Positions 1 to 5,016 of a stretch of DNA of 5,016 bases are shown in pieces; position 1 is the first letter of the stretch, and every line of letters starts with the position of its first letter. Where the stretch lies: NCBI GenBank assembly GCA_002733485.1, contig NVVU01000088.1, positions 1 to 5,016 on the forward strand, read 5' to 3'. Below the pieces are notes generated by a model. It was not told where the DNA came from, did not search any database, and saw only the letters and a list, made by a program, of their open reading frames with translations. A program made the position numbers and the translations under genes. This stretch comes from Robiginitomaculum sp. (GTDB taxonomy: Bacteria; Pseudomonadota; Alphaproteobacteria; Caulobacterales; Maricaulaceae).

Positions 1-77
1 CCACTCGCTACGACAAAAACGCCACCAACTTTATGGCCGCATTATGCCTTGCCGCCCTGATCTGCTACTGGATTTGA
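1..77 (+). CDS. IS5-family transposase, C-terminal end (partial)
   Basis: Only the last 24 codons of this gene are in the window, read in the frame that starts at base 3 and stops with TGA at 75-77. The peptide begins TRYDKNATNF and continues into a short hydrophobic tail (roughly MAALCLAALICYWI). The T-R-Y-D-K...NF pattern followed by an Ala/Leu-rich tail is the usual C-terminus of DDE transposases of the IS5 family, where this segment follows the last catalytic Glu. The gene stops just before what may be the element's right terminus, as is common in IS5-type elements. Whether the upstream part is intact cannot be seen. The family call rests on a short motif, so it is good but not certain. 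Confidence 0.72.
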   Translation, partial: TRYDKNATNFMAALCLAALICYWI

Positions 78-97
78 ATGAGTCTGGACCCTAAAAC
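78..97 (+). mobile_element. probable right end of the IS5-family element
   Basis: Directly after the transposase stop comes a stretch containing GAGTCTGGACCC (about 81-92), followed by AT-rich DNA. IS5-family elements usually place the right terminal inverted repeat within a few dozen bases of the transposase stop, and this is the only candidate there. The matching left repeat lies outside the window, so the exact boundary and any target-site duplication cannot be fixed. Confidence 0.35.
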
Positions 98-158
98 TCT
101 TAAAGGCATGTTCTTGCTCCAAACCGGCGTTCTGAATATGTAACTTCTTTTGGAAGGT

Positions 159-171
159 TGATGTGCCCCTA
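159..171 (+). repeat. 13-base direct repeat, copy 1
   Basis: TGATGTGCCCCTA occurs here and again at 1929-1941 in the same orientation. It begins with TG and has a CCCC block, as the termini of several IS3-family elements do, so both copies may be remnants of element ends. No IS3 transposase is visible, and a 13-base match in 5 kb can arise by chance. Copy 1 lies two bases from copy 1 of the 18-base repeat. Confidence 0.4.
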
Positions 172-173
172 TG

Positions 174-191
174 TGTCCGTCTTCATATGAA
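174..191 (+). repeat. 18-base direct repeat flanking the Fic gene, copy 1
   Basis: The sequence TGTCCGTCTTCATATGAA is identical at 174-191 and 1512-1529, in the same orientation, on either side of the Fic gene and its promoter. The right half contains CTTCATATGAAG, a perfect 12-base palindrome in this copy (181-192). An exact 18-base match is very unlikely by chance in a 5-kb window. It could be a recombination or attachment site, or two remnants of the same element end. Confidence 0.75.
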
Positions 192-231
192 GTGGGCCAC
201 GCCTAGGCTGTAGCGACCATTACAACCCCCG

Positions 232-1404
232 CTAAACAATGGGGTCGGTACCTTCATCTAAAACTTCTAAATACTTGGTATAAGCGTAGACTCGTCCTCG
301 TTCTTTGCCTGTGATTTCGTGAACAATGCCAAGTTTCTCAAAATTCCCAAGTGCATTTGTGGCGGTCGGCACGGTAGTTTCGCAAAGCTTTGTAATGAGC
401 GCTATTGTGACGATTGGCCTCTGGCGCATGACTTCGTGAACCTTACGCGCCATTGTTGCCGCTCTCTTCAAACTAGAGATTTTCTGCGCATCGACTTCAA
501 AGATATTTGAAATTCGCCGCGCCGCCGCATTCGCCTGTTCGGCTACTTCTTTCACGCCAACCAAGAAGAATTCAAGCCAAACTTCCCACCGTCCATGATC
601 TCGAACTTCATTGAGCAGTTGATAATATGTCTTACGGTGTGTCTTGAGATAAAGGCTGAGATATAAAAGTGGTTCTTCTAAAATGCCTTCTGAGCATAGA
701 TAGAGCGTGATGAGTAATCGGCCAAGGCGACCATTCCCGTCCAGGAATGGATGGATAGTTTCAAACTGAAGGTGAGCAATGCCTGCCTTTACAATTGTCG
801 GCAAATCATCTTCCGCATGAAGGAAGCTTTCCAGATTGGTCATAAGGTCGAGAACTGACCCCGGAGGCGGCGGTACAAATAATGCGTTGCCGGGACGTGT
901 GCCGCCAATCCAGTTTTGCGACTGTCGGAACTCTCCCGGCAATTTCGTACTGCCTCGACCCGTTGACAAAAGGATGCCGTGCATCTCTCGCATAAGACGC
1001 ATCGAAAGAGGGAAACCACCTTTCATGCGTTTCAAGCCGTGATCCAACGCCGCCACATAAGTTGACACCTCTTCAACATCATCGACGGGTGCCCCGGGCG
1101 CTTGCTCATTCTCGTAGAGTAGCAAGTCGGATAGAGTGGATTGTGTGCCTTCAATTTGTGAAGAGAGAAGCGCCTCCTTACGGACATACATATACAAGAA
1201 TAACGACGTGTCCGGCGCGACTGACCTGACACCATCCAAGCGCCCTAACGCGAGCATTGCATCACTCACAAGGTTGGACAGCGATTGCATATCAATCGGA
1301 GGCACTAGCGGTAGATCACGCGGGATATAAGCGCGTACTGGCTCACCAACCACAGTCGTTGTGACATACTCACCAATACGGGGCGTAAGGTCTGTATCTG
1401 CCAT
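232..1404 (-). CDS. Fic-domain protein, predicted class II (self-inhibited) AMP-transferase with C-terminal winged helix
   Basis: This is a complete 390-residue Fic protein. Fic enzymes usually transfer AMP from ATP to a hydroxyl side chain of a target protein, and some also remove it. The active-site motif HPFLDGNGRLGR at residues 218-229 matches HxFx(D/E)GNGRxxR in full: catalytic H218, acidic D222, N224 and phosphate-binding R226 and R229. An inhibitory-helix motif SSQIEGT (81-87, S81 and E85-G86) precedes the core, which defines class II. The target-docking flap is around 164-180 (NWIGGTRPGN, then a proline run). Residues about 318-378 look like a winged helix. Length and order match stand-alone proteins such as SoFic of Shewanella (about 372 residues). 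The ATG at 1404 has AAAAGG 11 bases upstream. No antitoxin gene lies next to it, which fits built-in inhibition. Its target cannot be read from sequence. The gene is AT-richer than the genes after 2150, and repeats and IS remains around it suggest horizontal acquisition. Confidence 0.95.
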   Translation of the reverse strand: MADTDLTPRIGEYVTTTVVGEPVRAYIPRDLPLVPPIDMQSLSNLVSDAMLALGRLDGVRSVAPDTSLFLYMYVRKEALLSSQIEGTQSTLSDLLLYENEQAPGAPVDDVEEVSTYVAALDHGLKRMKGGFPLSMRLMREMHGILLSTGRGSTKLPGEFRQSQNWIGGTRPGNALFVPPPPGSVLDLMTNLESFLHAEDDLPTIVKAGIAHLQFETIHPFLDGNGRLGRLLITLYLCSEGILEEPLLYLSLYLKTHRKTYYQLLNEVRDHGRWEVWLEFFLVGVKEVAEQANAAARRISNIFEVDAQKISSLKRAATMARKVHEVMRQRPIVTIALITKLCETTVPTATNALGNFEKLGIVHEITGKERGRVYAYTKYLEVLDEGTDPIV

Positions 1405-1411
1405 AGCGCGC

Positions 1412-1448
1412 TATACCTTTTAATAACGATCTTTGTTATTAAAGGATA
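1412..1448. promoter_or_regulatory. inverted-repeat operator at the fic promoter
   Basis: CCTTTTAATAAC (1416-1427) faces GTTATTAAAGG (1435-1445) across a 7-base spacer. The arms are complementary except for one extra T, and the similarity extends outward to TATA/GATA. The right arm overlaps the -10 box of the fic promoter and the left arm covers the early transcript, just ahead of the ribosome binding site. Binding here should block transcription. The winged helix of the Fic protein itself is the obvious candidate binder, but that is inference. The structure has no T-run of a terminator. Confidence 0.65.
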
Positions 1449-1473
1449 ATACACCAAACATTATTAGTGTCAC
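1446..1473 (-). promoter_or_regulatory. promoter of the fic gene
   Basis: Read on the minus strand, GTGACA (complement of 1468-1473) and TATTAT (complement of 1446-1451) each match the sigma-70 consensus at five of six positions, separated by 16 bases. They lie about 40 to 70 bases upstream of the fic start codon, so the transcript would start near 1439 with a short leader. The -10 box overlaps one repeat copy and another copy sits just behind the -35 box. Confidence 0.6.
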
Positions 1474-1476
1474 GTC

Positions 1477-1489
1477 TTATTAAAGGATA
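1477..1489. promoter_or_regulatory. third copy of the fic operator half-site
   Basis: TTATTAAAGGATA here is identical to 1436-1448. The two copies are in the same orientation with starts 41 bases apart, which is close to four helical turns, so bound proteins would lie on the same face of the DNA. This copy is immediately upstream of the -35 box, suggesting cooperative binding across the promoter. Confidence 0.55.
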
Positions 1490-1504
1490 GCCAAACCAGC
1501 ATTG

Positions 1505-1529
1505 TGTCCGTTGTCCGTCTTCATATGAA
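1505..1529 (+). repeat. 18-base direct repeat flanking the Fic gene, copy 2, with a 7-base tandem
   Basis: TGTCCGTCTTCATATGAA at 1512-1529 is the exact partner of 174-191. Here it is preceded by an extra TGTCCGT (1505-1511), so the first seven bases of the repeat occur twice in tandem. This small duplication is absent from the other copy and may mark a strand-slippage or recombination event at the junction. Confidence 0.7.
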
Positions 1530-1928
1530 ATAAGAAGCGCACCTGATTGCACATACCTTGCGTTATGTAAAATTACAGATCCGGTTAGCCTTTTGGTACG
1601 CTCGCAAACAACCCAAACAAGTCAGCGACAGGCATACGAACATTGCGATTGAAATCAATAACAAAGCACCATCTGCCAGTTCGCAGTTTTATCGCTTTTG
1701 GTGCACCATTTCTCTCTATAATAACAATGCGTTAAACGAAGCGCTTACTAACGTCCGATTCTTCCAATTTTAAATTTGAAGCATATTGGAAACGCGCGAA
1801 TAGGCCTCTTACGTACTTTTAGGCATTAACAATCGCCAATATTAAACCTAACGCTCTGCTTCAATTATTGGGATAGAGACTTGAATCACAATGTGAGCTT
1901 CTGAAGTTGGCTTGTTTTTCCGCGCAGG

Positions 1929-1941
1929 TGATGTGCCCCTA
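1929..1941 (+). repeat. 13-base direct repeat, copy 2
   Basis: TGATGTGCCCCTA is identical to 159-171 and lies in the same orientation. After it the two copies diverge (AGATTTGCAGA here, TGTGTCCGTC at copy 1 if counted from the shared end). It may be a solo terminus of an old IS3-like element, but no transposase is present. Confidence 0.4.
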
Positions 1942-1953
1942 GATTTGCAGATG

Positions 1954-1978
1954 CCTTGCCTGGTAAAATATGGCAAGG
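1954..1978. other. small inverted repeat, possible hairpin
   Basis: CCTTGCC (1954-1960) pairs with GGCAAGG (1972-1978) around an 11-base AT-rich loop. No T-run follows on either strand, so it is a poor intrinsic terminator. No gene ends nearby. It could be a protein-binding dyad or a relic. Confidence 0.3.
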
Positions 1979-2102
1979 GGATTTTCCTTTCTGCGTCGAT
2001 ACGTGCTGAAAATTTCATCCGCTCGTCCTCAGGCATACCAATTATGCTGGGTACCCTTCATGAATGCCGCCCTGCACGAAGAATAGGATCCGGATCAAAT
2101 TT

Positions 2103-2131
2103 GTGATTTACTTGGGCAATCAGTGAATCAC
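2103..2131. promoter_or_regulatory. paired GTGA-TCAC dyads upstream of the DUF2855 gene
   Basis: GTGATTTAC (2103-2111) and GTGAATCAC (2123-2131) are related 9-base sites that are complementary at eight of nine positions and are each nearly palindromic. Their centres are 20 bases apart, about two helical turns, and they end nine bases before the ribosome binding site. This geometry suits a dimeric or tetrameric repressor acting on the gene. No regulator gene is visible in the window, and no clear -35/-10 pair can be assigned. Confidence 0.4.
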
Positions 2132-2151
2132 ATTTTGGCAAGGATACACGC

Positions 2152-3240
2152 ATGCAGGGCTCGGTTTATCACCTTAACAAGGCAGACATCCGCAAAGCGG
2201 AAATCATCAATACGGATATTGCAGAGACAATGGCGGCGGGCGAAATTCTGCTGTCCATTGATAAGTTCGCGCTGACCGCCAACAACATTACCTATGCGGC
2301 CACTGGCGATATTATCGGTTATTGGCAGTTTTATCCCGCCCCTTCCCCCTGGGGTATTGTGCCGGTCTGGGGGGTTGCGACAGTGATCGCCTCGACCTGC
2401 GATGAAATTAAAGAGGGCGAGCGTCTTTATGGATTTTTGCCCTTTGCCAGCCACATCACCATGCGCCCGGGCAAGATCAAACCCGGCAGCTTTATTGATG
2501 CCGCCGAACACCGTTCCAAACTGCCGCCCATATACAATGACTACTTACGCCTTGGGTCAGACGCTCCGGCCGATCCGCGCACCGAAGACATTCAAATGCT
2601 GTTCCAGCCCTTGTTCGCCACCTCGTTTTTGCTGCATGACTTTTTCATGGGCAAGAACTGTTTTGGGGCGCAAAACATCATTCTGGGCAGCGCTTCCAGC
2701 AAGACCGCCATGGGGCTCGCCCGCCTGTTTGCGCGCTATGCATCCCCGGATCGCACCATCATTGGTCTTACTTCGACTAGCAATAAAGCATTTGTGGCCG
2801 GCCTTGGGGATTACAACCGAACCCTTGGCTATGACGAAATCAGCGCCCTGCCCACTGACACCCCATCGCTCTATATCGATATGTCTGGGAATGCGCAGGT
2901 GAAACGCGCGCTACACGGCCATCTGGGGGATGCTCTGGTTTATTCCTGCGCTGTGGGCATCAGCCATTGGGAACAGTTTGAAGAGCCTGGCGACATGCCG
3001 GGGGCCAAGCCGGTCTTTTTCTTTGCCCCTGACCATGCCCTAAGACGGCGTAAGGACTGGGGCGGTCAGGTCCTGCAACAAAAAATCGGCACAGAACTGA
3101 TGGACTGGGCCAAAGAGGGCATGGACTGGTTACAGATCGAGCCAACCAGCGGTATGGAAAACGCCGCTCAGGTTTTTTCCGATATTCGCGATGGCAAGGT
3201 GAACCCAAAGATTGGTCATGTGGTTGCCCTGACCGAGTAA
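2152..3240 (+). CDS. DUF2855 family protein (MDR-like)
   Basis: This complete 362-residue protein matches the DUF2855 family, whose members resemble medium-chain dehydrogenases/reductases but have no established reaction. Recognisable family blocks are SIDKFALTANNITYA (35-49), GDIIGYWQFYPAP (52-64), WGIVPVWGVATV (67-78), LYGFLPFASH (92-101) and the PLFATSFLLHDFF segment (153-165). LGSASSKTAMGLA (178-190) looks like the turn of a Rossmann-type nucleotide-binding fold, and YIDMSGN (241-247) fits a later strand of that fold. I see no cysteine/histidine set for catalytic zinc, and no signal peptide or membrane segment, so a cytoplasmic oxidoreductase-like protein is likely. The ATG is well supported: AAGGA at 2140-2144 lies seven bases upstream. 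The gene stands alone on its strand, converges on the next gene and has a terminator just after its stop. Family assignment is firm; NAD(P) binding and substrate are inference. Confidence 0.9.
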   Translation: MQGSVYHLNKADIRKAEIINTDIAETMAAGEILLSIDKFALTANNITYAATGDIIGYWQFYPAPSPWGIVPVWGVATVIASTCDEIKEGERLYGFLPFASHITMRPGKIKPGSFIDAAEHRSKLPPIYNDYLRLGSDAPADPRTEDIQMLFQPLFATSFLLHDFFMGKNCFGAQNIILGSASSKTAMGLARLFARYASPDRTIIGLTSTSNKAFVAGLGDYNRTLGYDEISALPTDTPSLYIDMSGNAQVKRALHGHLGDALVYSCAVGISHWEQFEEPGDMPGAKPVFFFAPDHALRRRKDWGGQVLQQKIGTELMDWAKEGMDWLQIEPTSGMENAAQVFSDIRDGKVNPKIGHVVALTE

Positions 3241-3241
3241 A

Positions 3242-3274
3242 CAAAAAAATGGGCCGGTGGTAATACCGGCCCAT
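3242..3274. terminator. intrinsic terminator shared by convergent genes, strongest for the minus strand
   Basis: ATGGGCCGGT (3249-3258) and ACCGGCCCAT (3265-3274) form a perfect ten-pair GC-rich stem with a six-base loop. On the minus strand the stem is followed by seven consecutive T (complement of 3242-3248), a textbook terminator for the membrane-protein gene. On the plus strand it lies nine bases after the DUF2855 stop but is followed only by a looser T-rich stretch, so it probably serves that gene less efficiently. Confidence 0.9.
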
Positions 3275-3298
3275 CTCATTTAATTTCAACAAGATTGC

Positions 3299-3709
3299 TT
3301 ATTGCATAGCCACATAGTCATTTGCCAGACGGTTCATCTTGAACAGGATCAGGGTATTGAAAATGATATCCATCAGGACCACCATGGCGGCAATGGCCAG
3401 CCCGAAAATCTGAAACATCGACAATGGCAATTTACCGACAATGTCCAGCACCACAATCACCAACAGTGTGAAGAGCGGGATCAGCGACAAAAACAGGTCG
3501 ACCACCGGCCCGTCCTTGCCCACCCGGGCAAAGGCGGAAAGGCCCATTTGTATGCCCATATAGCCAATCGAAAAGGCCGCCGCTACAAACATCCCAAAAG
3601 AACTATCCGGCAGCGAAAGCATTGGAATGTTCTGCAAGGAAAACAGCACTAAAAAAACAGAAAACACGAAGGGAGACCCTTCCCGAAATAAAAACCGCAC
3701 AAATGACAT
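3299..3709 (-). CDS. small four-helix membrane protein of unknown function
   Basis: I do not recognise a family for this 136-residue protein. Four hydrophobic segments are visible at about residues 13-31, 39-60, 70-92 and 99-123, joined by short loops, with MSFVRFLFRE at the N-terminus and a short polar tail (KMNRLANDYVAMQ). Positive charges (R5, R9, R62, K65, K124, R127) suggest that both ends face the cytoplasm. No catalytic motif or conserved transporter signature is evident. The ATG at 3707-3709 is preferred because GGGGG lies about six bases upstream. A GTG at 3752-3754 would add 15 polar residues but has no obvious ribosome binding site. The gene is convergent with the DUF2855 gene, shares its terminator, and is divergent from the aldehyde dehydrogenase. 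Long hydrophobic reading and clean gene ends argue that it is real. Confidence 0.78.
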   Translation of the reverse strand: MSFVRFLFREGSPFVFSVFLVLFSLQNIPMLSLPDSSFGMFVAAAFSIGYMGIQMGLSAFARVGKDGPVVDLFLSLIPLFTLLVIVVLDIVGKLPLSMFQIFGLAIAAMVVLMDIIFNTLILFKMNRLANDYVAMQ

Positions 3710-3780
3710 GATAGCCCCCGACACATTTACACACTTGCCCGGCTTGGCTTTCACCGGGTCAGGGCATGATGCCCATGCCC

Positions 3781-3810
3781 CTTATACCGCATTTTTGGGT
3801 GAAGACGCAA
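3781..3810 (-). promoter_or_regulatory. possible promoter of the membrane-protein gene
   Basis: On the minus strand, TATAAG (complement of 3781-3786) is a five-of-six -10 match, with TTGCGT (complement of 3805-3810) 18 bases upstream as a weak -35 that keeps the important TTG. A transcript would start about 65 bases before the preferred ATG. The -35 overlaps a small GAAA-loop inverted repeat (3806-3819). This is a weak, consensus-based suggestion. Confidence 0.3.
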
Positions 3811-3940
3811 GAAATTGCGATTAAATTGGTATTAACGCTTTAAAATTACGGATCGACCTGCACTTCCTGCCTTGCCCTGCCCCCTTTACCCTTGGCATGA
3901 TCCGCAAACAGAATTGCAACCGATAACCAGAGGCAGACCC

Positions 3941-5016
3941 ATGGGCGCGAGTGACGTAATCATCGAAAAAAACTATTGTAACGGAGCATGGGTCGAGGGT
4001 ACGGGGGTGCGTATCGCCGTCATCAACCCCAGCACGGAACATCCCATCGGCCATTTTAACGAGGCCAGCGCCGAGCTGGTGGATGATGCGGTTCGCGCTG
4101 CCAACGCGGCCTTCCCGGCTTGGAGCGCCCTTAGTGGTTCTGAACGCGCCGCCTATATGCGCAAGATGACCGCCGCCATTCGCGATCATTTCGATGACCT
4201 GGTAAGCATGCAAATGTCCAATTGCGGCAAGCCGCGTAGTGAGGCCGAAGCCGACATTAACGGCAGTGTTGATTGCATTGATTATTTTGCCGACCGCGCC
4301 GATGAGCTGGACGCACGCCGCCAAACCCCGATTGAATACGATATTCCGGGCTATCGCTCTTCCACGCGACTGGAACCCATGGGGTCGGTTGGCTTTATCC
4401 TGCCATGGAACTTCCCTATGAAAATCTGCTCGTGGAAGCTGGGCCCGGCGCTGGCTGCGGGCTGTACCGTTGTGATCAAACCATCCGAAGTGACCCCCTT
4501 TACTGATACTTTCTGGGGCAAAGCGGCTGAACTGGCGGGCCTGCCCGCCGGGGTTATAAATGTGGTCAATGGCACCGGGGCCATTACCGGCTCCGCCCTT
4601 TCCGAGCATCCGGGCCTGCGCAAAATTTCCTTCACCGGCTCTACCCGTACCGGCAAGTCGATCATGAAGGCCGCCGCTGAGGATGTGAAAAATATCGGGC
4701 TGGAACTTGGCGGAAAATCGCCAACCCTGGTGTTTGAAGATGCCGACCTTGATCTGGCTGCACGTCTGGCCGTCGAGGGCGTGTTTTATAATTCCGGCCA
4801 ATGCTGTAACGCCACCTGCCGTCTGTTGGTCCATGAGAGCATCAAGGATGCGCTGACCGAAAAACTGATCCAGGAATATAAGGCCGTGGTGCTGGGCACA
4901 CCTGATACTGACGGCATGACCATGGGGCCGCTGGCCTCCAATGCGCAATATGACAAGGTCACCGGTTATCAGGATATTGCCCGCGAAGAGGGCCTGAACT
5001 GCCTCATTGGCGGCGG
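3941..5016 (+). CDS. aldehyde dehydrogenase, BetB/ALDH10-like (partial, runs off the right end)
   Basis: The gene is open from ATG 3941 to the window end, giving 358 residues; the family is usually about 490, so roughly the last quarter is missing. It oxidises an aldehyde to its acid with NAD(P)+ via a cysteine thioester. The expected residues are present: N157 in PWNFP, K180 and E183 in IKPSE, Rossmann FTGSTRTG (231-238), general base E255 in LELGGKSP, and nucleophile C289 in GQCC. CNATCRLLVHES (289-300) and the EPMGSVGFILPWNFP block resemble plant and bacterial betaine-aldehyde/aminoaldehyde dehydrogenases. F158, W165 and Y283 occupy positions that form the aromatic substrate box in spinach BADH, which fits a cationic amino-aldehyde, though other substrates are possible. 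AGAGG (3929-3933) lies seven bases before the ATG. No signal peptide, so cytoplasmic. The neighbouring gene is divergent, and any operon partners lie to the right. Confidence 0.93.
   Translation, partial: MGASDVIIEKNYCNGAWVEGTGVRIAVINPSTEHPIGHFNEASAELVDDAVRAANAAFPAWSALSGSERAAYMRKMTAAIRDHFDDLVSMQMSNCGKPRSEAEADINGSVDCIDYFADRADELDARRQTPIEYDIPGYRSSTRLEPMGSVGFILPWNFPMKICSWKLGPALAAGCTVVIKPSEVTPFTDTFWGKAAELAGLPAGVINVVNGTGAITGSALSEHPGLRKISFTGSTRTGKSIMKAAAEDVKNIGLELGGKSPTLVFEDADLDLAARLAVEGVFYNSGQCCNATCRLLVHESIKDALTEKLIQEYKAVVLGTPDTDGMTMGPLASNAQYDKVTGYQDIAREEGLNCLIGG

Larger units (their letters stand above)
1530..2100. other. AT-rich stretch without a recognisable gene
   Basis: No reading frame here has a convincing start, ribosome binding site or familiar protein sequence. 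The open frames are 60 to 70 codons, as expected by chance, and their translations show no motif I recognise. The stretch does contain copy 2 of the 13-base repeat (1929-1941) and a small hairpin (1954-1978). It separates the repeat-bounded Fic cassette from the metabolic genes and may be decayed mobile-element DNA. Confidence 0.5.

Noticed and set aside
225..245. Possible hairpin ACCCC/GGGGT over the fic stop codon as a terminator
   Set aside because: The stem has only five pairs around an 11-base loop and no T-run follows on the minus strand.
1416..1445. Reading the fic inverted repeat as an intrinsic terminator
   Set aside because: The stem is AT-rich, there is no T-run beyond it in either direction, and its position over a promoter fits an operator much better.
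1558..1773. 71-codon open frame on the plus strand in the AT-rich gap
   Set aside because: It would begin at TTG with no ribosome binding site and encodes nothing familiar, so it is most likely a chance frame.
1848..2036. 62-codon open frame on the minus strand in the AT-rich gap
   Set aside because: It has an ATG but no good ribosome binding site, overlaps the 13-base repeat, and shows no recognisable domain. It could be a gene fragment, but the evidence is too thin to annotate.
2402..2902. 166-codon open frame on the plus strand inside the DUF2855 gene
   Set aside because: It is out of frame with a well-supported family member and its translation is Cys/Pro/Arg-rich with no recognisable motif.
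3762..3780. GGGCAT/ATGCCC inverted and repeated blocks upstream of the membrane-protein gene
   Set aside because: The arms are six bases with alternative pairings and little spacing. This gives no clear operator geometry and may be chance in GC-rich leader DNA.
3806..3819. Short hairpin CGCAA-GAAA-TTGCG
   Set aside because: A five-pair stem with a GAAA loop is too small to support a terminator or structured RNA; only noted as overlapping a weak promoter suggestion.
3821..4948. 375-codon open frame on the minus strand opposite the aldehyde dehydrogenase
   Set aside because: The plus strand encodes a clear aldehyde dehydrogenase with all catalytic motifs in order. The antisense frame is a by-product of its codon bias and shows no family features.

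Overview
The window looks like a piece of an alphaproteobacterial chromosome with moderate GC content. The clues are a DUF2855-family protein, a BetB/ALDH10-like aldehyde dehydrogenase and an IS5-type transposase tail, but the taxonomic call is an inference. Two different kinds of DNA meet here. Bases 1 to about 2100 are AT-richer, gene-poor and carry remnants of mobile elements and short repeats. Bases about 2140 to 5016 are compact, GC-richer and look like ordinary metabolic chromosome.

Left part: the last codons of an IS5-family transposase enter from the left edge and stop at 77. After a short gap, a complete 390-residue Fic-domain protein lies on the minus strand (232-1404). It is predicted to be a self-inhibited (class II) AMP-transferase with a C-terminal winged helix. 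Its promoter region is unusual: a good -35/-10 pair (1446-1473) is surrounded by three copies of one 13-base motif, two of them facing each other as a near-perfect inverted repeat. This looks like an operator for autoregulation. The gene and its control region are bracketed by an exact 18-base direct repeat (174-191 and 1512-1529). A second, 13-base repeat (159-171 and 1929-1941) adds to the impression of an accessory insert or scarred insertion site. About 620 bases (1530-2150) hold no convincing gene.

Right part: a DUF2855 protein (2152-3240, plus strand), related to medium-chain dehydrogenases/reductases, is preceded by a strong ribosome binding site and a possible operator. It converges on a small four-helix membrane protein of unknown function (3299-3709, minus strand), and the two share a strong hairpin terminator. 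The membrane protein is divergently oriented to an aldehyde dehydrogenase (3941 to beyond 5016, plus strand) whose catalytic residues are all present, and whose substrate pocket resembles the betaine-aldehyde/aminoaldehyde group. DUF2855 and the aldehyde dehydrogenase may both act on small carbonyl compounds, but they are not in one operon and nothing here proves a shared pathway.

The most interesting signal is the Fic cassette: an orphan, apparently self-controlled AMP-transferase gene with an iterated operator, set between direct repeats in a mobile-element landscape.
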